Source: an uncultured Clostridia bacterium (GTDB lineage: Bacteria > Bacillota > Clostridia > Oscillospirales > Oscillospiraceae). Taken from it: a stretch of 16,602 nt of DNA. Position 1 is the first letter of the stretch. Each line of letters opens with the position of its first letter. Shown here piece by piece: positions 7,493 to 14,033 of this stretch. The stretch is taken from NCBI GenBank assembly GCA_947383645.1, contig CANDEH010000050.1, positions 1 to 16,602 on the forward strand, written 5' to 3'. A program made the translations under genes and the position numbers. Under the pieces are notes generated by a model, which searched no databases, had not been told where the DNA came from, and saw nothing but the letters and a program-made list of their open reading frames with translations.

Positions 7493-9367
7493 ATGCTTGA
7501 CCGTACCGTTTTCTTTTCCCGCGACACCGCCTTCAAATCCCCCTTCGGCGCGGTGACGCTGGGGCAGGAGGTCACCTTTACCCTCCGCCCCCGCACCTGG
7601 CAGGGATTTACCCGGTGTACTCTACAGGTCTTTGAGGAGTTCTCCGGAACATCCAGGGAGATCGACCTGCCCTCCGCCGGTGTGGAGGGGGATCGGGCCG
7701 TGTTCCACGGGGTCTATACCGCTCCCGCGCAGCCGGATCTGGTGTGGTACTCCTTTGCCTTCGACCGCCCCGGCAGTCCCCGCACCCTCCTGGGCCGGGG
7801 CGGCTACTCCGGCGACGACGCGCTGGAGTCCTTTCAGCTCACCGTCTACGAGGCCAACCACACCCCGGGCTGGTTTGGCCGGGGCGTCACCTATCAGATC
7901 TTCCCCGACCGGTTCTGCCGCACCGCCGTCCCCGACCCCAGCGGCATGGTGGGCGACCGGGTGGTCCATCAGAACTGGAGCGAGCTGATGGAGTACCTCC
8001 CCGACGAGGCCGGGGAGATCCGCAACCGGGACTTCTTCGGCGGCAGCCTCCAGGGGGTGATCTCCAAGCTGGACTATCTCTCGGATCTGGGCGTCTCCAC
8101 CCTCTACTTCTGCCCCATCTTTGAGGCGGCCAGCAACCACCGCTACAACACCGCCGACTACGGGAAGATCGACCCCATGCTGGGCGATGAGGCGGACTTC
8201 CGCCAGCTCTGCGAGGAGGCCCACCGGCGGGGGATGCGCGTCATGCTGGACGGCGTCTTCAACCACACCGGCAACGACAGCCGCTACTTCAACGCCAAGG
8301 GCTTCTATCCCGACCTCGGCGCGGCCCAGAGCACCGAGAGCCCCTACTACGGCTGGTACAGCTTCCAGCGCTGGCCCGACCAGTACGACTCCTGGTGGGG
8401 CATCCACACCCTGCCCGCTGTCAACGAGACCCACCCGGCCTATATCGACTACATCATTAAGAACAAAGACTCCATTGTCCGCCGCTGGCTTCGGGCCGGG
8501 GCCGACGCCTGGCGCCTGGACGTGGCCGACGAGCTCCCCGACAGCTTCATCGCCGCCATTCGCGCCGCCATGACAGAGGAAAAGCCGGACAGCTTCCTCA
8601 TGGGGGAGGTCTGGGAGGACGGCAGCAACAAAATTGCCTACAGCCAGCGCCGCCACTACCTTCTGGGCCGGGAGACCCACGGCCTGATGAACTACCCCTT
8701 CCGGGTGGCGGCCATGGCCTTCCTCACCGGCGGCATGGGCCGGGACTTCATGGAGGCCATGGAGAACCTGCGGGAGAACTACCCGCGGGACGCCTACTAC
8801 AGCGCCATGAACATGCTGGGCACCCACGACAACCCCCGCATCCTCACCATGCTGGGCGCCCGGCCCCAGACGCCGCTGGAGACCCGCACCCAGCGCGCCT
8901 ACTACCGCATGTCCCCCGAGGAGCGGGAGCGGGGCGTCCGGCTGCTGATGGCCGGGACGATCCTCCTCTACTGCTTCCCCGGGTCCCCCACCATCTTCTA
9001 CGGCGACGAGGCCGGCATGGAGGGCTTTGAGGACCCCTTCAACCGGGGCACCTTCCCCTGGGACAATATCGACCCGGCGCTGCTGCGCCACTTCCGTATT
9101 CTGGGACACCTGCGCAACAGTCTTCCCTGCCTCCAACGGGGGGAGATCCAGTACCTCTACGCCGAGGGGCAGGGGCTGGCCTTCCAGCGGGTGCTGGGCG
9201 ACGAGATCGTCATCGCCGCGCTGAACTCCGGCGACCGGCCCATTGATATGGTCTTTGACTGGCCCAAGCGGAGCGCGATTGATCCTATTTTTAAGCAGCA
9301 GTTTAACAGCAGGTTTGGGAAACTGCATGTGACGGTGCCGCCGCAGGATGGGATTCTTTTGATTTGA
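7493..9367 (+). CDS. GH13 alpha-glycosidase (neopullulanase / cyclomaltodextrinase type)
   Basis: A glycoside hydrolase family 13 enzyme that would cut alpha-glucosidic bonds in maltodextrins, cyclodextrins or pullulan fragments. The 624-residue chain lacks a signal peptide, so it should act in the cytoplasm on imported oligosaccharides. An N-terminal beta-sandwich (about 1-120, CBM34-like) precedes the barrel, which starts at WFGRGVTYQIFPDRF. The four conserved regions are present: D253-GVFNH, the nucleophile D343 in WRLDVADEL, the acid/base E372 in MGEVWED, and D446 in GTHDNPRI. The N-terminal domain favours neopullulanase or cyclomaltodextrinase over plain alpha-amylase. Start: ATG with AAGGAGG seven bases ahead; a TTG 24 bases earlier lies inside the repeat element and is rejected. 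No sugar transporter lies beside it. Confidence 0.88.
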   Translation: MLDRTVFFSRDTAFKSPFGAVTLGQEVTFTLRPRTWQGFTRCTLQVFEEFSGTSREIDLPSAGVEGDRAVFHGVYTAPAQPDLVWYSFAFDRPGSPRTLLGRGGYSGDDALESFQLTVYEANHTPGWFGRGVTYQIFPDRFCRTAVPDPSGMVGDRVVHQNWSELMEYLPDEAGEIRNRDFFGGSLQGVISKLDYLSDLGVSTLYFCPIFEAASNHRYNTADYGKIDPMLGDEADFRQLCEEAHRRGMRVMLDGVFNHTGNDSRYFNAKGFYPDLGAAQSTESPYYGWYSFQRWPDQYDSWWGIHTLPAVNETHPAYIDYIIKNKDSIVRRWLRAGADAWRLDVADELPDSFIAAIRAAMTEEKPDSFLMGEVWEDGSNKIAYSQRRHYLLGRETHGLMNYPFRVAAMAFLTGGMGRDFMEAMENLRENYPRDAYYSAMNMLGTHDNPRILTMLGARPQTPLETRTQRAYYRMSPEERERGVRLLMAGTILLYCFPGSPTIFYGDEAGMEGFEDPFNRGTFPWDNIDPALLRHFRILGHLRNSLPCLQRGEIQYLYAEGQGLAFQRVLGDEIVIAALNSGDRPIDMVFDWPKRSAIDPIFKQQFNSRFGKLHVTVPPQDGILLI

Positions 9368-9373
9368 AAGGAT

Positions 9374-9416
9374 AGAGGGCGGTTGTTTCACGTGAAACAG
9401 CCGTCCTCTGGTTTTT
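9374..9416 (+). terminator. Intrinsic terminator of the GH13 gene
   Basis: An 18-bp fully paired stem, 9374-9391 with 9392-9409 (two G-U pairs), is followed by a GG and five T (9412-9416). It starts seven bases after the stop codon. The apex of the palindrome is the 16-base parS sequence listed separately, so there is no free loop in the fully paired DNA form; in RNA the central bases would open as a loop. Confidence 0.75.
9384..9399. promoter_or_regulatory. parS site (ParB/Spo0J binding)
   Basis: TGTTTCACGTGAAACA is a perfect 16-base palindrome identical to the consensus chromosomal parS bound by ParB/Spo0J. ParB spreads from such sites and loads condensin, to separate new origins. They cluster around the replication origin, so this locus may lie in the origin-proximal part of the chromosome. 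I see no second copy in the window, and parA/parB are not here. The Noc site (TATTTCCCGGGAAATA type) differs and is excluded. Confidence 0.85.
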
Positions 9417-9483
9417 GGGGGTGGAGGGGACGCGCCGCCACGGCGGCGGGGGGCGTCTGCCGCGGCCCGCGGCGGGGACGGGG

Positions 9484-9516
9484 GACGGGGCGGTTATCCC
9501 GCGCCGATGCGGCGCA
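9484..9516. repeat. GC-rich hairpin repeat, copy 2
   Basis: Related to 68-101 at the start of the window. It ends in a hairpin, gcgccg/cggcgc (about 9501-9515). The region before it (9420-9480) is very G/C-rich with further self-complementary pieces such as ccgcggcccgcgg. It lies about 40 bases before the exonuclease promoter, as copy 1 lies before the zapA promoter. No gene is visible between 9417 and 9556. Confidence 0.4.
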
Positions 9517-9556
9517 CCTCCATTGGACATATTTATTTTCCCCCCCTTCCAACATC

Positions 9557-9585
9557 TTGCCGATCTTTCAAAAAACCGCTATACT
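9557..9585 (+). promoter_or_regulatory. Sigma-A promoter of the exonuclease III gene
   Basis: TTGCCG (9557-9562), a 17-base spacer and TATACT (9580-9585). The -10 box is identical to the one before zapA. Initiation near 9592 would give a leader of about 30 bases. It lies after the GH13 terminator, so the exonuclease gene is probably a separate transcription unit. Confidence 0.65.
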
Positions 9586-9621
9586 CCCCTCCAGGAAAAA
9601 ACAAAAAAGGAGCCTCCGGCA

Positions 9622-10374
9622 ATGAAACTTATCTCATGGAACGTCAACGGCCTTCGGGCCTGCCTGAAAAAAGGCTTTCTGGACTTCTGCGCCCTCTCCA
9701 ACGCCGATATCTACTGCCTTCAGGAGACCAAGATGACCGCCGATCAGGCGGACTTCGACCTGCCCGGCTACTGCCGCTACTGGAACAGCGCGGACAAGAA
9801 AGGCTACTCCGGCACCGCTATCTTTACCAGGACCGAGCCGCTCTCCGTTACCTGCGATTTTGGCGATGACCTCCATCGCCATGAGGGCCGCGTCATCACC
9901 GCCGAGTACCCGGACTTCTATGTAGTCTGCTGCTACACGCCCAACAGCCAGGACGGCCTCAAGCGCATCGAGTACCGGATGCTGTGGGAGGACGACCTCC
10001 TCCTCTACCTTCAGACCCTGGACAGGACTAAGCCGGTGGTCCTCTGCGGCGATCTGAATGTGGCCCACCGGGAGATCGACCTGAAAAATCCGGGGCCCAA
10101 CCGGGGCAATCCCGGCTTCTCCGACCAGGAGCGGGAGAAGATGACCGCCCTCCTCTCCGCCGGCTTTGTGGATACCTTCCGCCACCTCTACCCGGACAAA
10201 ACCGGGGCCTATACCTGGTGGAGCTACCGCTACAACGCCCGGGCCAACAACGCCGGCTGGCGTATCGACTACTTCATCGTCTCGGAGCGCCTGGTCCCCC
10301 GGGTCTCCGCCGCGGATATCTACGCCGAGATCCCCGGCAGCGACCACTGCCCTGTGGCTCTGACGCTTCTCTAA
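9622..10374 (+). CDS. xth: Exodeoxyribonuclease III (AP endonuclease)
   Basis: This enzyme cuts the DNA backbone 5' to abasic sites in base-excision repair and also degrades 3' ends of duplex DNA. The 250-residue product matches the ExoIII family in size and motifs: N7 in SWNVNGLRA, the metal ligand E35 in CLQETK, Y105 in CCYTPNSQ, D144 and N146 in CGDLNVAH, the WRIDYF stretch at 213-218, and D241-H242 in the closing GSDHCPV motif. All expected catalytic residues are present. The start is the ATG at 9622, with AAGGAG nine bases ahead; the frame extends further up but only through GC-rich repeat DNA. It appears to be a single-gene unit with its own promoter at 9557. Confidence 0.95.
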   Translation: MKLISWNVNGLRACLKKGFLDFCALSNADIYCLQETKMTADQADFDLPGYCRYWNSADKKGYSGTAIFTRTEPLSVTCDFGDDLHRHEGRVITAEYPDFYVVCCYTPNSQDGLKRIEYRMLWEDDLLLYLQTLDRTKPVVLCGDLNVAHREIDLKNPGPNRGNPGFSDQEREKMTALLSAGFVDTFRHLYPDKTGAYTWWSYRYNARANNAGWRIDYFIVSERLVPRVSAADIYAEIPGSDHCPVALTLL

Positions 10375-10394
10375 GCGGGCTGTCAGAGGCGCAG

Positions 10395-10431
10395 AGGCGG
10401 GGCATCAGCCGGACGGCCCTGCGCCCCGCTT
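10395..10431 (+). terminator. Possible terminator hairpin after xth
   Basis: A 9-bp stem (aggcggggc with gccccgctt, one G-U pair) encloses 19 bases that contain a smaller gcc/ggc stem. It begins 21 bases after the xth stop. There is no run of T behind it, so it may only be a 3' stabilising hairpin. Confidence 0.35.
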
Positions 10432-10792
10432 CAGGCCGAAGTGTCTCCCCGAAGAGGACAGAAGCGCCATTCGAAAACTTATGCAGCGGATATCCACATT
10501 TTATATGTCATGTATTTCCTATTAAATGTGACAACAATTTTGTTTTTACTTGCATTTAAGGCAGATTTCGGTCGGATAAGTGCTTTTCATGTGGGTTTGG
10601 AAAAAATTCATAAAGCATCCGGTACAGAATTGGTTAAAACATATATTTTTGTCGGACTTCCCGAAAAAAAGATTGATTTTTCAAGCAAAACGCAGTATTG
10701 TTAGTGGGTAATGGAAAACCGGGACGAGCTGCATATCTGAGATGCCGCCCCTGCCCATGGCCGGAGGGCCGGCCCGCTATAGGGAGACGATC
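10432..10792. other. Intergenic region with AT-rich block
   Basis: No gene I can support. About 10485-10735 is clearly AT-rich, in contrast to the GC-rich genes on both sides. A frame running 10510-10704 could code for about 64 residues with a hydrophobic start (MYFLLNVTTILFLLAF), but it has no ribosome site and no relative I recognise. The 3' end holds a promoter-like pair (10673-10701), an imperfect palindrome (gcatatc/gagatgc, about 10731-10745) and a ggccgg/ccggcc hairpin (10759-10774) ahead of the next gene. Foreign origin or a large regulatory region are both possible. Confidence 0.45.
10673..10701 (+). promoter_or_regulatory. Candidate promoter of the GntR-family gene
   Basis: TTGATT (10673-10678), 17 bases, TATTGT (10696-10701): each hexamer matches the consensus at four of six positions. 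It lies about 90 bases before the start codon, at the end of the AT-rich block. It is plausible because no other pair with proper spacing stands out near the gene, but in AT-rich DNA such matches occur by chance. Confidence 0.4.
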
Positions 10793-11539
10793 ATGACCGA
10801 TATCCACTCCGCCCAGCCGCCCAAAACAGACTGCTCCTATGTCTATGACTGTCTGCGGACCGACATCCTCTCCGGCCGGATCAAACCCAACGAGCGGCTG
10901 GTGGAGAGCCACTATGCCGAGAAGCTGGGCGTCAGCCGCACCCCGGTGCGGGAGGCCCTGCGCCTGCTGCAGCGGGATGGCCTGGTGGACTTCCAGCCCA
11001 AGCGGGGGGCCACCGCCCGCCAGCTCCTGCGGGAGAGCGAGGTGGAGGAGATCTTCCGCCTGCGCCGCCTGATCCAGCTGGACTGCGCGCCGGAGACGGT
11101 GGCCAACCTCACCGCCGAGGAGCTGCGGCAGATGGGGGCCTGCAACGCCGCCTGCCGGGAGGCTGTAGAGGCCGACGACGCCGACACCTTCTTTCTCCAC
11201 TACGACCGCTTCAACCTCCTCCTCCTGGAGGGGTGCAAGCTGGAGATGTACATCCGCATGCTCATGCGCCTGGAACACCTGGACCCCATCACCTCGGTGG
11301 TAGGCGGCTCGGAGGAGCGTCCCGCCGCCCAGTACCGCCGGATCGCCATCTCCACCTGGGAGGGCCGCCGCCGCTCCCTGGCAGAGCACGAGGCCATTGC
11401 CGACGCCCTGCGCCGCCGGGATCTGCCCGCCTATACCGAGGCCCTGCGCCGCCACACGGAGAGCTGCGACATAGCCTGCCGGGAGGGGCTGCGCAAGCTC
11501 CGGGGTGAGTGGCAGGAGGTCCCCCCCGAGTGGGAGTAG
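10793..11539 (+). CDS. GntR family transcriptional regulator, FCD (FadR-like) domain
   Basis: A DNA-binding repressor or activator of the FadR subfamily. The 248-residue product has an N-terminal winged helix (about 15-80; recognition region SHYAEKLGVSRTPVREALRLLQRDGLVDFQPKRG) and an all-helical FCD ligand domain (about 83-225). In FCD proteins a metal is usually held by an Asp and three His; here D138, H199 and H221 are present with normal spacing, while N141 stands where a His is common. The ATG at 10793 follows AGGGAG by six bases; earlier in-frame starts lack this. It precedes livK in the same direction by 134 bases, and an inverted repeat in that gap is a candidate operator. Control of the liv importer, in response to an amino or organic acid, is inference. 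Confidence 0.9.
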   Translation: MTDIHSAQPPKTDCSYVYDCLRTDILSGRIKPNERLVESHYAEKLGVSRTPVREALRLLQRDGLVDFQPKRGATARQLLRESEVEEIFRLRRLIQLDCAPETVANLTAEELRQMGACNAACREAVEADDADTFFLHYDRFNLLLLEGCKLEMYIRMLMRLEHLDPITSVVGGSEERPAAQYRRIAISTWEGRRRSLAEHEAIADALRRRDLPAYTEALRRHTESCDIACREGLRKLRGEWQEVPPEWE

Positions 11540-11572
11540 CGGGGAGCTGTGTCTCCTTGGACAGCATACTGC

Positions 11573-11601
11573 ATACAATTTATCGCGATTAGAAATTGTA
11601 T
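11573..11601. promoter_or_regulatory. Candidate GntR operator upstream of livK
   Basis: A perfect 9-base inverted repeat, atacaattt (11573-11581) and aaattgtat (11593-11601), with an 11-base centre. Centre-to-centre distance of the halves is 20 bases, about two helical turns, as expected for a dimer. GntR/FCD regulators commonly bind AT-rich palindromes of this sort. The left half overlaps a -10-like TACAAT (11574-11579), so binding could block transcription. No run of T follows, so it is not a terminator. Confidence 0.5.
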
Positions 11602-11615
11602 CCCCTTCCCTTTGG

Positions 11616-11642
11616 CAAACACCACTTCTGCGGTAGTGTTTG
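11616..11642. promoter_or_regulatory. Second inverted repeat in the livK leader
   Basis: caaacaccac (11616-11625) and gtagtgtttg (11633-11642) pair at nine of ten positions around a 7-base centre. It lies between the candidate operator and the AAGGAGG of livK (11661-11667). It could be a second protein site or a leader hairpin; there is no T run after it. Confidence 0.4.
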
Positions 11643-11673
11643 AATACATGTGATCTGAATAAGGAGGTAAAAC

Positions 11674-12888
11674 ATGAAGAAGTTTCTTGCAGTACTTTTG
11701 ACTCTGGCGATGGTATTGGCCCTGGCTGCCTGCGGCAACAGCGGCAATAACACCGGCAACGGCGGCAATGGCGGCGGCGGCAACGGCGGCGACAGCGACG
11801 GCGGCGGCCAGACCAGCAGCGAGCCCATCAAGGTGGGCGTCTTCGCTCCCCTCTCCGGCGCCAACGCGGCCGTGGGCCAGTCCGAGGTGGAGGGCGTGGA
11901 GATGGCGGTTGAGGAGATCAACAACGCCGGCGGCATTGCCGGCCGGCCCATCGAGCTGGTCATCGCCGACGACGAGAACGACCCCACCACCGCCGTCTCC
12001 GTGGTGAACAAGCTCATCAACTCCGACAATGTGGTGGCCCTGATCGGCTCCGTCAACTCCTCCGTCACTCTGGCGGCTATGGAGGTCACCCAGGACGAGG
12101 GCGTGCCCCACATCACCCCCATCTCCTCCGGCGCGGCCATCACCACCAGCGGCTATGAGTACATTGTCCGCGGCCAGGCCAACGACCTGCTCCAGGCCGG
12201 CGCGGTGGTGGAGTACGCCATCGCCAAGGGCTACCAGAAGATCGGCCTTATGTACCAGAACGACGACTACGGCGGGGGCGCCCGGGACGTGATCCTGGAT
12301 GTCATGAAGCAGAACAACATGTCCCTTGCCGCCGACGAGGCCTTTGAGGCCAGCGCCGCCGATGTGACGCCCCAGCTCCAGAACGTGAAGGCCGCCGGCT
12401 GCGACTGCCTCATCATGTACACCATGTACGCCCCCGGCGCCACCATCGCCAACCAGGCGGCCCAGCTGGGCATGGGCGATCTGCCCCTGATGGGCGGCGG
12501 CGGCCTGACCAACGCCAAGCTCTACGAGCTGGGCGGCGAGAACGTGGTGGGTCTTGTGAACAGCCAGACCTTCCTGGCCGGCGCCGACGCGGTGAACGAC
12601 TTCTCCGCGGCCTTCATTGAGAACTTCCAGAAGAAGTACAACGACACCGCCGACTCCAACAACGCCATGTCCTATGACTCCACCTACATTCTGGCCGAGG
12701 GCCTGAAGTACAGCCTGGAGCAGTACAACGACCTCTCCGGCGACCACATCATGGAGGGCATGAAGGCCATCAAGGACATGCCTCTGGCCACCGGTACCAT
12801 CACCATCGACGAGACCGGCGACTCCGTCCGCGACAAGATCCTGATGGTGGAGCTCTGCGAGGGCGGCACCTACAAGCTGGCCGACTGA
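11674..12888 (+). CDS. livK: Branched-chain amino-acid type ABC transporter, substrate-binding lipoprotein
   Basis: The binding subunit of a HAAT-type importer; it captures the substrate outside the membrane and delivers it to LivH/LivM. The 404-residue protein begins with a lipoprotein signal (MKKFLAVLLTLAMVLALAAC) whose lipobox LAAC puts the lipid on C20. A flexible Gly/Asn-rich linker (21-51) follows. The mature domain starts IKVGVFAPLSGANAAVGQSEVEGVEMAVEEINNAGGIAGRPIELV, the classic opening of periplasmic-binding fold type I. The start has AAGGAGG six bases ahead. It is the first liv gene and is separated from livH by 259 bases with strong hairpins, in keeping with the high amount of binding protein such systems need. 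True substrate (Leu/Ile/Val or another amino acid or amide) cannot be told. Confidence 0.93.
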   Translation: MKKFLAVLLTLAMVLALAACGNSGNNTGNGGNGGGGNGGDSDGGGQTSSEPIKVGVFAPLSGANAAVGQSEVEGVEMAVEEINNAGGIAGRPIELVIADDENDPTTAVSVVNKLINSDNVVALIGSVNSSVTLAAMEVTQDEGVPHITPISSGAAITTSGYEYIVRGQANDLLQAGAVVEYAIAKGYQKIGLMYQNDDYGGGARDVILDVMKQNNMSLAADEAFEASAADVTPQLQNVKAAGCDCLIMYTMYAPGATIANQAAQLGMGDLPLMGGGGLTNAKLYELGGENVVGLVNSQTFLAGADAVNDFSAAFIENFQKKYNDTADSNNAMSYDSTYILAEGLKYSLEQYNDLSGDHIMEGMKAIKDMPLATGTITIDETGDSVRDKILMVELCEGGTYKLAD

Positions 12889-12916
12889 GATACTTTTTCT
12901 TAGAAGAAAAAGTATC
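12889..12916. repeat. Palindrome directly after livK
   Basis: A perfect 13-bp stem (gatactttttctt with aagaaaaagtatc) around a 2-base centre starts on the base after the livK stop codon. Its ends resemble the terminal palindromes of the window (gtacttttccc...gggaaaagtac), so it may belong to the same loose family. It is not a standard terminator because no T run follows, but in RNA it would protect the livK 3' end. Confidence 0.6.
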
Positions 12917-13053
12917 CAAAAAGAACTTTAATGCGCTCTGTACTCTGCTGTCGGCGGGAGATTTCCGCACGGTAACGGCAGCTTGCTTATGAGGAGGCGC
13001 GTTAAGGACTGAACTCCAGCGAGACGGATAGAGATGTAAGAGACAGCGAGACG

Positions 13054-13086
13054 GGCGGAGCGGGGCCAGGGAGGCCCCGCTCCGCC
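13054..13086 (+). other. Strong hairpin between livK and livH
   Basis: A perfect 14-bp, almost pure G/C stem (ggcggagcggggcc, 13054-13067, with its complement at 13073-13086) closes a 5-base loop. It ends 61 bases before the livH start and has no T run. An outer pair, gagattt (12958-12964) and aaatctc (13095-13101), could enclose it. It would suit an attenuation or mRNA-processing barrier that keeps livHMGF below livK. Confidence 0.6.
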
Positions 13087-13147
13087 GCCCCGGCAAATCT
13101 CGTCAAACACAAGACCCTGTGTGCGGCGATTGGGAGGAAAAAACGAT

Positions 13148-14023
13148 ATGGTATTCTTTTTACAGCAGCTGGTCCAGGGTCTGGCCATCGGCAGCATCTA
13201 CGGCCTCATCGCCATCGGCTACGTGCTGATCTACAACACCTGGGGCGTGCTGAACTTCGCCCAGGGCGATATGGTGATGGTGGGGGCCTTCACGGTGCTG
13301 GTGACCCACTCCATACTGGGCCTGCCCATGCCCCTGGCCATCCCCCTGGCGATTCTCATGTGTGTGGTGATAGGCTTTGTCATTGAGCTGACGGCCTTTC
13401 GCCCCCTGCTCAACGCGGAGAACCAGCGCCGGCTCATCGCCACCATCGGCGTGGGCATTTTCCTTCGCAACCTGGTACAGATTCTTTTCGGCGCCGACGC
13501 CTTCCCCTTCCCCAGCATCTTCGGGGACAAGACTATGGACGTGGGCGGGCTCAAGATCGTCCCCCAGGACATCTGGAACACCCTGGTGGGCATCCTGCTG
13601 GTGGCGCTGCTGATGCTCTTTTTGAAGAAGACCCGCATCGGCAAGGCCATGCGCGCCACCGCCCAGGACCGGGAGGCCGCCCGCCTCATGGGCGTCAACG
13701 TCCGCCGGTGCATGTCCGGGACGTTTATCCTGGCCTCGGCCATCGGCGGCTTTGCCGGGATGCTCCTGGCCCCCAAGTACTTTGTCATCGCCTCCCTGGG
13801 CACCACCTTCGGCAACAAGGGCTTCGCCGCGGCGCTGTTCGGCGGCATCAGCTCCAACGCCGGCTCCATGGTGGGCGGCGTGGTCCTGGGGATTCTGGAG
13901 ACCCTGGCCGCGGTCTACGGCTCCTCCATGTGGCAGACGGCTATCGCGTTTGTGATTTTGTTCCTTGTCTTGATCGTGAAGCCCACGGGCCTCATGGGCA
14001 AGAAGGACGTGCGGAAGGTTTAA
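13148..14023 (+). CDS. livH: Branched-chain amino-acid ABC transporter permease LivH
   Basis: One of the two membrane channel subunits of the importer. The 291-residue protein has about eight hydrophobic segments and opens with the typical LivH start, FFLQQLVQGLAIGSIYGLIAIGYVLIYNTWGVLNFAQGDMVMVGAF. The loop that contacts the ATPase is visible as RATAQDREAARLMGVNVRR (about 176-194). I chose the ATG at 13148, since GGAGG lies ten bases ahead; a GTG at 13121 would put the ribosome site inside the gene. livM follows after 10 bases. No promoter is evident directly upstream, so it is probably read through from livK. Confidence 0.93.
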   Translation: MVFFLQQLVQGLAIGSIYGLIAIGYVLIYNTWGVLNFAQGDMVMVGAFTVLVTHSILGLPMPLAIPLAILMCVVIGFVIELTAFRPLLNAENQRRLIATIGVGIFLRNLVQILFGADAFPFPSIFGDKTMDVGGLKIVPQDIWNTLVGILLVALLMLFLKKTRIGKAMRATAQDREAARLMGVNVRRCMSGTFILASAIGGFAGMLLAPKYFVIASLGTTFGNKGFAAALFGGISSNAGSMVGGVVLGILETLAAVYGSSMWQTAIAFVILFLVLIVKPTGLMGKKDVRKV

Positions 14024-14033
14024 GAGGTGGCGT

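Noticed and set aside
10441..10704. 87-codon reading frame after xth
   Set aside because: The start half runs through the xth trailer, no ribosome site, no recognisable relative. Kept only as a possibility within the AT-rich region.
13030..13047. Resemblance to a transposon-library adapter (agatgt...aagagacag)
   Set aside because: It lacks four internal bases of that adapter and is continuous with flanking genomic-looking DNA, so contamination or a misjoin is not supported; probably chance.
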